Assembly (NCBI RefSeq): GCF_009847015.1
Contig: NZ_WVEM01000011.1
Span: 1 to 64,000, forward strand
DNA length: 64,000 nucleotides
Reading direction: 5' to 3'
From: Sunxiuqinia indica
GTDB lineage: Bacteria; Bacteroidota; Bacteroidia; Bacteroidales; Prolixibacteraceae
Position 1 is the stretch's first letter. Each line of letters begins with the position of its first letter. Shown here piece after piece: positions 1-6,570 of the stretch. The translations under genes and the position numbers were made by a program. The notes beneath the pieces were generated by a model. It was not told where the DNA came from. It did no database searches and was given only the letters and a program-made list of their open reading frames with translations.

Positions 1-697
1 TTCTGCAAGCTTTTTCCCTAATTTACTAATAACCTTGCAATTTAACACCTTGAAATCACGGATTTTATTCACACTACCTGTTGATAACCAGTGATTTATT
101 TTGTTTTTAAGGATTGACTAAGTAGTCATGTTCGGGTAAGTATGTGGTCTATTTAGAAATAGCCATGGATGAAATGCCTGATAGAAGGGATTTCTACATT
201 GATTAAGTGTTGGATTCTAAATAATTCATCACGCATCTAAACCAGAACTAAAATGAGCAATACTATTGTTAGAAAAGAGAATCGTGAGTGTATTTGGCCA
301 TAAGTCCTTTAATCATTTCATTCGTTGCTACATCGAATTTATTAGCGTTTGCTAAACGTTCCTCGGTGTTCGGTGATTCAATGGATTTATCATCCTGAAC
401 AGTCATTCGCTAACGGCTCATGCTGTTTTTACGTGAAATTACCCATTGCTTTGTGCAGCTCCTAATGTGATATTTGGAATATCGATTTTATACAAATTGT
501 TAGTTGTTTCCTATGGAATGGCGAAGTTGTGTAGAATCAACTTATTTTTCTCTCTTCAATGCTAATTGCATTAAGGACTAGTTTAAGTCCGGCTGTGATG
601 CAAGGGGCGAAGCTGTATCAGCTTCACACGATATTATGTATAGGGAAGATGAGGATTCTGGTTGATTAAATTGCAAGAGTATAAAAAACAATGAAAC
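1..697. other. Long intergenic leader upstream of the antiterminator gene
   Basis: About 700 bases of AT-rich sequence with no convincing complete gene. The minus strand is open from 117 down to 1 and runs off the window, but it has no ATG, so it may be a gene fragment or chance. A 57-bp element at 426-482 recurs at 3978-4034. The remainder, up to the ATG at 698, is probably the promoter and a long 5' leader for the UpxY-type gene. Long leaders are usual for polysaccharide loci controlled by UpxY proteins. Confidence 0.5.
426..482 (+). repeat. Leader element, copy 1
   Basis: This 57-bp stretch matches 3978-4034 at 50 of 57 positions without gaps. The first 28 bases (426-453) are identical in both copies and start TTTTTACGTGAAATTACCCA. 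It ends 215 bp before the upxY-like ATG. The other copy ends 201 bp before the sugar-transferase ATG, so both lie at nearly the same distance from a polysaccharide gene. It may be a shared promoter-proximal or leader RNA signal (inference). Both copies can also be read as a short peptide containing FYVKLPIAL, but no gene is supported. Confidence 0.65.
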
Positions 698-1234
698 ATG
701 GAGCACATAAACTCAGATTATAATTGGTACGCTTTGTATACCCGTTCTAGATATGAGAAAAAGCTACATCACGATTTGTTTAACAGCGGAGTTGAAAGCT
801 ATTTGCCACTGAAGCTTGAAAGACGTAAATGGAGCGATCGGATAAAAGTGGTAGAAGAACCTTTGCTTAGAGGCTATCTCTTTGTTAAGGTGAGTAACCG
901 TGAGTATTTTGGCGTTTTGAACAATATTGGGGCAGTGAGTTATGTTACTTTTGGAGGCAGAGCTGCTACAATCCCTGAAAATCAGATTGACGGATTGAAG
1001 AAAATCGTCGACAATTTTAACGACAAATTAAATGTGACACGTGAAAAGATCACTAAGGGGACTCAAGTGAGAGTGAAAAATGGTTTGCTGAAAGATGTGC
1101 TCGGAGAGATTGTGGAAATTCGTGGAAAGACTAGAATCGTTCTTCGTTTTCAAAGCTTGGGATATTGTTTACACACCGAGATTTCGATGAAGGAGGTTGA
1201 GATTCTAGACTCCAATGTAGTCGTTGATAGATAA
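698..1234 (+). CDS. UpxY-type (NusG-like) transcription antiterminator
   Basis: The 178-residue protein has the layout of NusG paralogues. An N-terminal NGN domain (about residues 8-105) begins with WYALYTRSRYEKK and contains PLLRGYLFVKV. A C-terminal KOW domain (about 118-170) contains VRVKNGLLKDVLGEIVEIRGK. In Bacteroides, UpxY proteins act on RNA polymerase in the leader of their own capsule operon and prevent early termination. This copy fits that role: it is the first gene after a long leader and precedes nucleotide-sugar and export genes. Core NusG is excluded by the position and by the UpxY-like sequence. The start is the ATG at 698. Family is confident; the exact target operon is inferred. 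Confidence 0.9.
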   Translation: MEHINSDYNWYALYTRSRYEKKLHHDLFNSGVESYLPLKLERRKWSDRIKVVEEPLLRGYLFVKVSNREYFGVLNNIGAVSYVTFGGRAATIPENQIDGLKKIVDNFNDKLNVTREKITKGTQVRVKNGLLKDVLGEIVEIRGKTRIVLRFQSLGYCLHTEISMKEVEILDSNVVVDR

Positions 1235-1288
1235 ACATTAGTTTGTATTCCTTGCGTGTCAGGTATTAATTTCGAGTGAAATAAATAA

Positions 1289-2092
1289 ATGCAAAATCCA
1301 AATATGAAAGTTTTAATACTAGCGGGAGGTCTTGGAACAAGACTTTCTGAGGAAACCACAGTCAAGCCTAAGCCAATGGTCGAAATTGGTGAAAGACCAA
1401 TTATTTGGCATATCATGAAGATTTACTCTCAATATGGGTTTAATGATTTTATCATCCTCTGTGGATACAAAGGTTACGTCATTAAGGAGTATTTTGCAAA
1501 TTATCTAATGCATCGGTCAGATGTAACGATTGATGTTGCAAGTAATTCTATGACATATCATAAAAACCACGCTGAACCGTGGAAAATTACATTAGTAGAT
1601 ACAGGACAAGATACGTTGACGGGGGGACGCATCAAACGAGTGCGGGACTATGTTGGCAATGAACCATTTTTATTAACTTATGGTGACGGTGTTTCTGATA
1701 TTAATATTAATGAACTGATCGCCTTTCATAAGAAGCAAAATGCATATGTGACTCTTTCTGCCATAAATCCTCCTGGAAGGTTTGGAGCATTTAAGCTTGC
1801 TGGAGATTCAAATAAAATTGACAATTTTAGGGAAAAACCCAATGGAGGTAGTGATAATTCTGCATGGATTAATGGTGGTTTTTTTGTCGTAGAACCTGAA
1901 GCATTTGATTTTATTGAAGGAGACCAAACTTCATGGGAGCGAGAGCCAATGGAGCAGATTGCTTCGATAGATAAACTGGCTGCATTTCGACATAAAGGCT
2001 TCTGGCAGCCGATGGATACATTGAGAGACAAACATTTTCTTGAGGAATTATGGAACCAGGGAAGGGCTCCTTGGAAGATATGGAATCAATAA
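1289..2092 (+). CDS. rfbF: Glucose-1-phosphate cytidylyltransferase
   Basis: This 267-residue nucleotidyltransferase makes CDP-glucose from CTP and glucose 1-phosphate, the first step toward CDP-linked dideoxyhexoses. The signature loop LAGGLGTRL sits at residues 11-19, followed by the family-typical [19 protein letters not shown]. The mid-protein [10 protein letters not shown] is the metal/nucleotide site, and [12 protein letters not shown] and the C-terminal [11 protein letters not shown] are typical of RfbF. Full length. The ATG at 1289 is used, but the ATG at 1304 would start directly before the conserved core. It follows the antiterminator by 54 bp. The usual partner, CDP-glucose 4,6-dehydratase (rfbG), is absent here, so the enzyme may be an orphan of an eroded pathway or be served from elsewhere. 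Confidence 0.93.
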   Translation: MQNPNMKVLILAGGLGTRLSEETTVKPKPMVEIGERPIIWHIMKIYSQYGFNDFIILCGYKGYVIKEYFANYLMHRSDVTIDVASNSMTYHKNHAEPWKITLVDTGQDTLTGGRIKRVRDYVGNEPFLLTYGDGVSDININELIAFHKKQNAYVTLSAINPPGRFGAFKLAGDSNKIDNFREKPNGGSDNSAWINGGFFVVEPEAFDFIEGDQTSWEREPMEQIASIDKLAAFRHKGFWQPMDTLRDKHFLEELWNQGRAPWKIWNQ

Positions 2093-2109
2093 TGGTTGAG
2101 ATGTCTTAG

Positions 2110-2250
2110 GACGAAATTTTAGGCGGGAATCTAAAATGCGGCTTGAAAGCGTTGATCGCTGATATTATGATGAAATCGGATGTCAACTTCTTTCAAAATG
2201 AATCTTACCTAAAAAATAGGGGATGCCGAATCATGAATTTTTACGAATAA
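2110..2250 (+). pseudogene. gmd: Remnant of GDP-mannose 4,6-dehydratase (C-terminal end)
   Basis: Just after rfbF one plus-strand frame is open from 2110 to a stop at 2248-2250 with no usable start and a stop at 2107-2109. Its translation contains LKALIADIMMKSDVNFF and ends NRGCRIMNFYE. This resembles the C-terminus of Bacteroidota Gmd, where a DLxxLVxDMMxSDxxLM helix is followed by YLKxGGYxxxNYFE. About 46 residues remain of a roughly 350-residue enzyme. It sits directly before an fcl-like remnant, the normal gmd-fcl order. Recognition is by eye; a protein search would settle it. Confidence 0.6.
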
Positions 2251-2289
2251 ATTATATAGTCCACGCTGAGTATTAGCTGAAAGAGTAAG

Positions 2290-2325
2290 CTGCACCCACA
2301 GAGGTGGGTGTAGTCTTTTCTTTTG
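2290..2325 (+). terminator. Rho-independent terminator between gmd and fcl remnants
   Basis: A 10-bp stem (2290-2299 with 2304-2313, one G-U pair) closes an AGAG loop and is followed by TCTTTTCTTTT. It would end transcripts arriving from rfbF. Its position inside what was probably a gmd-fcl unit suggests it was acquired, or left exposed, after the genes decayed. Confidence 0.7.
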
Positions 2326-2341
2326 GCGTTTTTTTATCAAA

Positions 2342-2641
2342 GAGAGTAAAGAAAAGGCAGACGGCTGTATGTTTATCATGGAAAATAAGCATGTGAATAT
2401 CGGCGGAAAGAGGTATGAGCATCAAGGATTTGCCATCGCCAATTAAAAGACCATTTAGTATGGGGGGGAGTAGCTGGTGTTTAATTCCTCGTTACCGGAT
2501 GCTAAAAGGCGAAAACGAACCGACCTGTCAAAATTAAATCAGCTTGTATGGAACCACCCTGTTGATATAAAGGATGGAATCGATAAACTATGTCAGTGGT
2601 ATTCAAATATGAAGGAAATTCAGATTGCTGATATCCAATAA
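2342..2641 (+). pseudogene. fcl: Remnant of GDP-L-fucose synthase (C-terminal part)
   Basis: One frame carries a degraded epimerase/reductase C-terminus interrupted by in-frame stops at 2444-2446 and 2471-2473. The first part reads ADGCMFIMEN then HVNIGGK, like the ADAxxFLMEN...HVNIGxG stretch of GDP-L-fucose synthase. After the second stop, FNSSLPDAKRRKRTDLSKL and then DGIDKLCQWYSNM match the FDxSxPDGTxRKxxDxSKL and EEGIxxTYxWY end of the same family. The N-terminal NAD-binding half is missing. The manC start is 11 bp downstream. The consistent frame and order with the gmd remnant make chance similarity unlikely. Confidence 0.65.
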
Positions 2642-2652
2642 TTTTAAATTTA

Positions 2653-3726
2653 ATGCGAGAATTAATGAAAAGCGACACTTTTGTAATTATTATGGCAGGA
2701 GGGGTTGGTAGCCGTTTTTGGCCGGTGAGTACCGAGCGGAAGCCCAAACAATTTTTGGACATGTTGGGTACCGGGAAAACCCTTTTTCAACATACCGTTG
2801 AGCGGTTTGATGAGATTTGTCCCAGACGAAATATTTATGTCGTAACATCAGACCAATACATCGATATTGTAAAAAGTCAATGTCCCGAAATACCGGATTC
2901 GAATATATTAGCAGAACCGGTGATGCGAAATACTGCGCCCTGTATAGCTTATGCGAGTTATAAAATTAACAAGCTTAACTCGAATGCCAACATCATTGTC
3001 ACTCCGTCTGATCATTTAATTGAACAGAAACAGTTATTTCAAGGAGCGTTAGAAAAAGGCTTGAGTTTTGTGAGAGACAAGGATGCAATATTGACAATTG
3101 GAATTCAGCCTCATCGGCCTGAAACCGGGTTTGGTTACATCCAGATGGAGAAATCTGATGATGAGGTCGGAAAGGTTAAAGCTTTTAAAGAAAAACCGAA
3201 TGTTGAAACGGCTAAAGAGTATTTGCAGAGAGGCGACTTTTTATGGAATGCGGGTATTTTTCTATGGTCGGTAAAAACAATTATTAAAGCTTTTGAAACC
3301 TATATGCCCGCGATGGCTCGCGTATTTCAAAACGGCGAAGAGCTTTATTTCACAGATAAGGAGCAAAGCTTTATAGATTTAGTGTATCCAACCTTCCAGA
3401 GTATTTCAATCGACTATAGCCTGTTGGAAAAGGCAAATAACCTCTATGTTCAGAAGGCCAATTTTGACTGGTCTGACTTGGGAACCTGGTCTGCACTTTG
3501 GGAAAAATCAGCAAGAAATTATAGCGGGGACACTGTTTCATCAGAAAATGCGTACTTGTATGAAACCTCAAATAATATTATACATGTTCCTGAAGATAAA
3601 GTGGTGGTTGTTCAGGGGCTTAGTGAATATATAGTTGTCGAGTCGAATAACGTATTGCTAATATGTAGTAAAGGTGAGGAACAGCGAATAAAAGCATTCA
3701 GTCATAAGGCTTCTGGGCGTAAATAA
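2653..3726 (+). CDS. manC: Mannose-1-phosphate guanylyltransferase
   Basis: This 357-residue enzyme makes GDP-mannose from GTP and mannose 1-phosphate. The pyrophosphorylase loop AGGVGSRFWP is at residues 15-24, followed by ERKPKQFL. Other conserved stretches are AEPVMRNTAPCIAYA, the FKEKPN lysine motif, FLWNAGIFLWS and FDWSDLGTWSALW. The length fits the single-domain Bacteroidota form without the phosphomannose isomerase domain of longer ManC/AlgA proteins. It uses the ATG at 2653; a second ATG at 2665 is possible. It lies 11 bp after the fcl remnant. The original unit was probably rfbF-gmd-fcl-manC, with GDP-mannose feeding GDP-fucose; now GDP-mannose itself may be the product used. Confidence 0.93.
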   Translation: MRELMKSDTFVIIMAGGVGSRFWPVSTERKPKQFLDMLGTGKTLFQHTVERFDEICPRRNIYVVTSDQYIDIVKSQCPEIPDSNILAEPVMRNTAPCIAYASYKINKLNSNANIIVTPSDHLIEQKQLFQGALEKGLSFVRDKDAILTIGIQPHRPETGFGYIQMEKSDDEVGKVKAFKEKPNVETAKEYLQRGDFLWNAGIFLWSVKTIIKAFETYMPAMARVFQNGEELYFTDKEQSFIDLVYPTFQSISIDYSLLEKANNLYVQKANFDWSDLGTWSALWEKSARNYSGDTVSSENAYLYETSNNIIHVPEDKVVVVQGLSEYIVVESNNVLLICSKGEEQRIKAFSHKASGRK

Positions 3727-3780
3727 ATTTTCTCTTACTTCTGGCAATAGTACGGATAAAGATCTAGTTGGAATACCTGA

Positions 3781-3832
3781 TTATTGATGATTTTTTCAAG
3801 CTTCTACTTCATAGTTAGTAGCTCTTTAACTT
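3781..3832 (+). repeat. Short direct repeat A, copy 1
   Basis: This stretch starts TTATTGATGATTTTTTCAAG and resembles 4156-4208, which starts TTATTGATGATTTCATCAAG. About three quarters of the positions agree when aligned by eye with small gaps. The two copies flank the 57-bp leader element. Function unknown. Confidence 0.45.
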
Positions 3833-3977
3833 GGATTTTAGGCAAGTTTACTTGCCTGTCTTTAATGGTGAATTCGAGTTACGCTCTCCTGATTAGATTG
3901 ATTATTTCTGTTCCCTCCAATCCTATTTTTCCCGCAGCCCTGTTCTCGTTAATGGACTTTGATTCAGCACGTAGATA

Positions 3978-4034
3978 TTTTTACGTGAAATTACCCATTG
4001 CTTTGAGCATTTACTAATTAGATATTTGGATTAT
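3978..4034 (+). repeat. Leader element, copy 2
   Basis: Second copy of the 57-bp element at 426-482. The first 28 bases are identical and 50 of 57 match overall. It lies 201 bp before the ATG of the undecaprenyl-phosphate sugar transferase. Having one copy before each transcription unit of the locus fits a shared cis-acting signal, possibly where the UpxY protein engages polymerase (hypothesis). Confidence 0.65.
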
Positions 4035-4155
4035 AAATTACATCTAACTTCAAATTACCAGAAAGTATAAAATGTGAGTTAGTTGGAAGATATGTGAAGT
4101 AAAATAGAGATCTAATGATTAATGATTACCAAATCTCTCACACCAGTATTCAAAT

Positions 4156-4208
4156 TTATTGATGATTTCATCAAGTTTTGACTACATAAGTTGTAATACT
4201 CTTTTTAC
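4156..4208 (+). repeat. Short direct repeat A, copy 2
   Basis: Partner of 3781-3832; it ends about 27 bp before the sugar-transferase ATG. It contains TTTTGACTACATAAG followed by AT-rich sequence that could hold promoter elements, but no clear TAnnTTTG box is present. Confidence 0.4.
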
Positions 4209-4235
4209 AAGAGATAACTTAATTCCTTTTAAAAA

Positions 4236-5657
4236 ATGACTATGTTACACGAACGAGAATATGCGATTCAAAAAATAAGTATCATCATACAGGTGTTGCT
4301 TACGATGGGGTGTTATACCTTGATTTGGTGGCTTGATTCTTCCTCTGATTTGATTACAGTAGATCATGTTAGTGAGTTGAAAAACAACCTGGTTGTCATT
4401 GCTCTTTTATGGTTCCTCCTTTTGGATCAATTTGGGTTGGGCGATGTTTCTCGAAAATCAAGCTACGCAAATCAATTTAAATCAAATTTCAAAGCGATAT
4501 CGATTGGTATGGGTGTTTTGTTCGCGGTAAACGTTATTTCAAATTTTTCTGTTGAGAAGCTTTTAATAATCTCCTATTTTGGAATCTTAAACTTGCTTGC
4601 TTTAACCTTCTTTAAGTATTTCTTTCTTACTCTAATGCGATTTTTACGTCGTAGGGGATATGGTATACGCCAGGCTATGATGATTGTTGACGAGCAGGCA
4701 ATTGATTATATCGAGGAGACTATCCATCGAAAGGACTGGGGGTACAGTATTCGTGCTATAATGACAAATAGCAAGCTTGTTAAGGAAAAGTATCAAGATC
4801 GGTATAATGTTATACCCAAGCGAAGTAACCTCAAAGCAATTTTGGATAGAGAAACCATTGACGAAGTCATGTATTGCAATTCTGATTACAATCATGATGA
4901 AATTACTCGGTTTATTTCAGAATGTAATGAAGTTGGAGTAAGCTTCCACCATTATACTGGTGTGATATCAAAATTGAGAGGTAAGAGGAGTGCAAAGACC
5001 ATTGTTTCATTAGTTAATCAAAAGCCTTTCGTTAGCTATATGAGCACTCCCAATGATTATATAGCGTTAAAACTGAAAAATGTATTTGATTTCTTTTTTA
5101 GCTTGTTTGTAATCATTCTCTCTAGTCCAATATATTTGGTTCTTGCTATTGCAATTAAATTAGGTGATGGAGGCCCGGTTTTTTTTAAGCAGGAGCGTGT
5201 TGGTTTAAACGGACGGCGATTCGGATGTTATAAGTTCAGGACAATGGTTGTGAATGCTGAGGCATTAAAAGCGTCACTGATGGGGCAAAATGAACAGGAG
5301 GGCCCCGTTTTTAAAATAACTTCTGATCCAAGGGTGACGCGAGTTGGCCATTTTTTAAGGAAAACTTCGTTGGATGAGCTTCCGCAGTTTATCAATGTCT
5401 TGCGTGGAGAGATGTCAGTTGTTGGTCCAAGGCCTCCAATACCCGCCGAAGTCGAAAAATACAAACGCTGGCAAGTGCGACGACTAAGCATGAAGCCGGG
5501 GATTACTTGTATCTGGCAAGTTTCAGGTAGGAATGATATCAAATTCGAAGAATGGATGAAGTTAGATATGAAATACATCGACAACTGGTCTTTAACGAAA
5601 GATCTAGTGTTGATTTTTAAAACGGTCAAAGTTGTATTTGTAGGAACCGGAAAGTAG
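4236..5657 (+). CDS. Undecaprenyl-phosphate sugar phosphotransferase (WcaJ/WbaP type)
   Basis: This 473-residue inner-membrane enzyme should transfer a sugar 1-phosphate to undecaprenyl phosphate, the first step of exopolysaccharide repeat-unit assembly. The N-terminal part has about four membrane segments (residues ~15-130), followed by a soluble CoA-binding-like region (~140-270). The catalytic bacterial sugar transferase domain starts near residue 280 with a hydrophobic hairpin, then PVFFKQERVG, YKFRTM, the TSLDELPQFINVLRGEMSVV core (~378) and VGPRPP. These are the hallmark motifs. It heads an operon with the wza-like gene (64-bp gap) and the wzc-like gene. The sugar (glucose or galactose) cannot be read from sequence. 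Confidence 0.92.
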   Translation: MTMLHEREYAIQKISIIIQVLLTMGCYTLIWWLDSSSDLITVDHVSELKNNLVVIALLWFLLLDQFGLGDVSRKSSYANQFKSNFKAISIGMGVLFAVNVISNFSVEKLLIISYFGILNLLALTFFKYFFLTLMRFLRRRGYGIRQAMMIVDEQAIDYIEETIHRKDWGYSIRAIMTNSKLVKEKYQDRYNVIPKRSNLKAILDRETIDEVMYCNSDYNHDEITRFISECNEVGVSFHHYTGVISKLRGKRSAKTIVSLVNQKPFVSYMSTPNDYIALKLKNVFDFFFSLFVIILSSPIYLVLAIAIKLGDGGPVFFKQERVGLNGRRFGCYKFRTMVVNAEALKASLMGQNEQEGPVFKITSDPRVTRVGHFLRKTSLDELPQFINVLRGEMSVVGPRPPIPAEVEKYKRWQVRRLSMKPGITCIWQVSGRNDIKFEEWMKLDMKYIDNWSLTKDLVLIFKTVKVVFVGTGK

Positions 5658-5721
5658 TAATGTTGAAATTCAATTTCAATATATAGACTAAATTGTAAGT
5701 ATAAAAGTAAAGAGTAAAAGT

Positions 5722-6516
5722 ATGTATCACAGAATTAAGAGTAGACAAAGCACTCTTATCTTCTTGTTAGTCTTGACTGGACTGACGTCTTGTGTCTCAA
5801 AAAGAAATACGCATTTTTTCAGAGATTTGGAAGATAAAGTTGCACTAGATGGAGTAAAAAGTCCTGAGGAGGACTACAAGATCAAGTCAAACGACAACCT
5901 GTACGTTAGTGTCAAAACGATTAACCCAGAAGTAAACGCGATGTTCTCTTCGGGTGAGGGTGGAGGAATAGGGCAAACAAATCTATACTCGTCGCAGGTT
6001 GGTCAACACATTTACGGTTATCAGGTAGATAGTCATGGAGAAATAACTTTACCAATTATTGGGTCAGTTTATGTTGCTGAACGAACCTTAAAAGAAGCTA
6101 AAGAAGAGATTGGGCGAAGAGCAGAAGAATATTTAAAAGACGCTGACATCCAGGTAAGGTTGCTAAATTTTAAGGTTAGCGTATTAGGGGAAGTGAATTC
6201 GCCTGGAGTATACTACAATTATAACAATACACTCACCATACTTGAAGCCATTGGAATGGCCAAAGGAGCAAGTGACTTTGCGAAAATTAAGGATGTTATT
6301 GTACTCCGACAAAAAGGAGATAAAATTGTCCCCTATGAAATTAGCTTGACTGATAGCGAAGTATTAACTTCTGACGCATATTATCTACAATCAAACGATG
6401 TCGTATTAGTACGGCCTCAACAGTTGAAAAATGTGAAGTTGAATGCTTCATATTACACGATTTTTACAGGAGCGTTGACTACGATAATCCTATTTGTTAA
6501 TTACTTCTGGGGCTAG
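5722..6516 (+). CDS. Polysaccharide export outer-membrane lipoprotein (Wza family)
   Basis: This 264-residue lipoprotein is expected to form the outer-membrane export channel for the exopolysaccharide. The signal peptide ends in a lipobox with Cys24 (LTGLTSC). The polysaccharide export (Poly_export) domain begins around residue 50 with YKIKSNDNLYVSVKTINPE, and a SLBB-like part contains VSVLGEVNSPGVYYNYNNTL. A hydrophobic segment close to the C-terminus (about 243-262) could be the membrane-crossing helix. This is the short Bacteroidota form. Its neighbours, the initiating transferase and the Wzc kinase, confirm a Wzx/Wzy-type export system, although no wzx or wzy gene is beside it. Confidence 0.92.
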   Translation: MYHRIKSRQSTLIFLLVLTGLTSCVSKRNTHFFRDLEDKVALDGVKSPEEDYKIKSNDNLYVSVKTINPEVNAMFSSGEGGGIGQTNLYSSQVGQHIYGYQVDSHGEITLPIIGSVYVAERTLKEAKEEIGRRAEEYLKDADIQVRLLNFKVSVLGEVNSPGVYYNYNNTLTILEAIGMAKGASDFAKIKDVIVLRQKGDKIVPYEISLTDSEVLTSDAYYLQSNDVVLVRPQQLKNVKLNASYYTIFTGALTTIILFVNYFWG

Positions 6517-6570
6517 GACGAAGTCGTTAACAAGCAATATCAATTGTTGAATAATAGTAAAGACATAGAA

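Larger units (their letters stand above)
3727..4235. other. Leader region upstream of the EPS export operon
   Basis: About 510 AT-rich bases without a supportable gene. The region holds the second copy of the 57-bp leader element (3978-4034) and a separate pair of related ~50-bp sequences (3781-3832 and 4156-4208). The promoter of the transferase-wza-wzc operon is probably here, but I cannot place it with confidence. Confidence 0.5.

Noticed and set aside
1-117. Minus-strand open stretch running off the left edge
   Set aside because: It has no ATG, begins after a stop at 118-120 and is too short to judge; kept only as a remark in the leader entry.
2502-2762. An 86-codon minus-strand frame between fcl remnant and manC
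   Set aside because: It lies opposite the fcl remnant and the manC start, and its sequence has no family resemblance.
3784-4017. A 77-codon plus-strand frame containing FYVKLPIAL, also partly readable at 426-480
   Set aside because: Only a short piece is shared with the first copy, the frames around it break, and the composition is that of AT-rich leader DNA. The similarity is better explained by the DNA repeat.
6544-6570. TTG start for the Wzc-like gene
   Set aside because: Two ATG codons follow at 6571 and 6574, nearer to the conserved N-terminal region.
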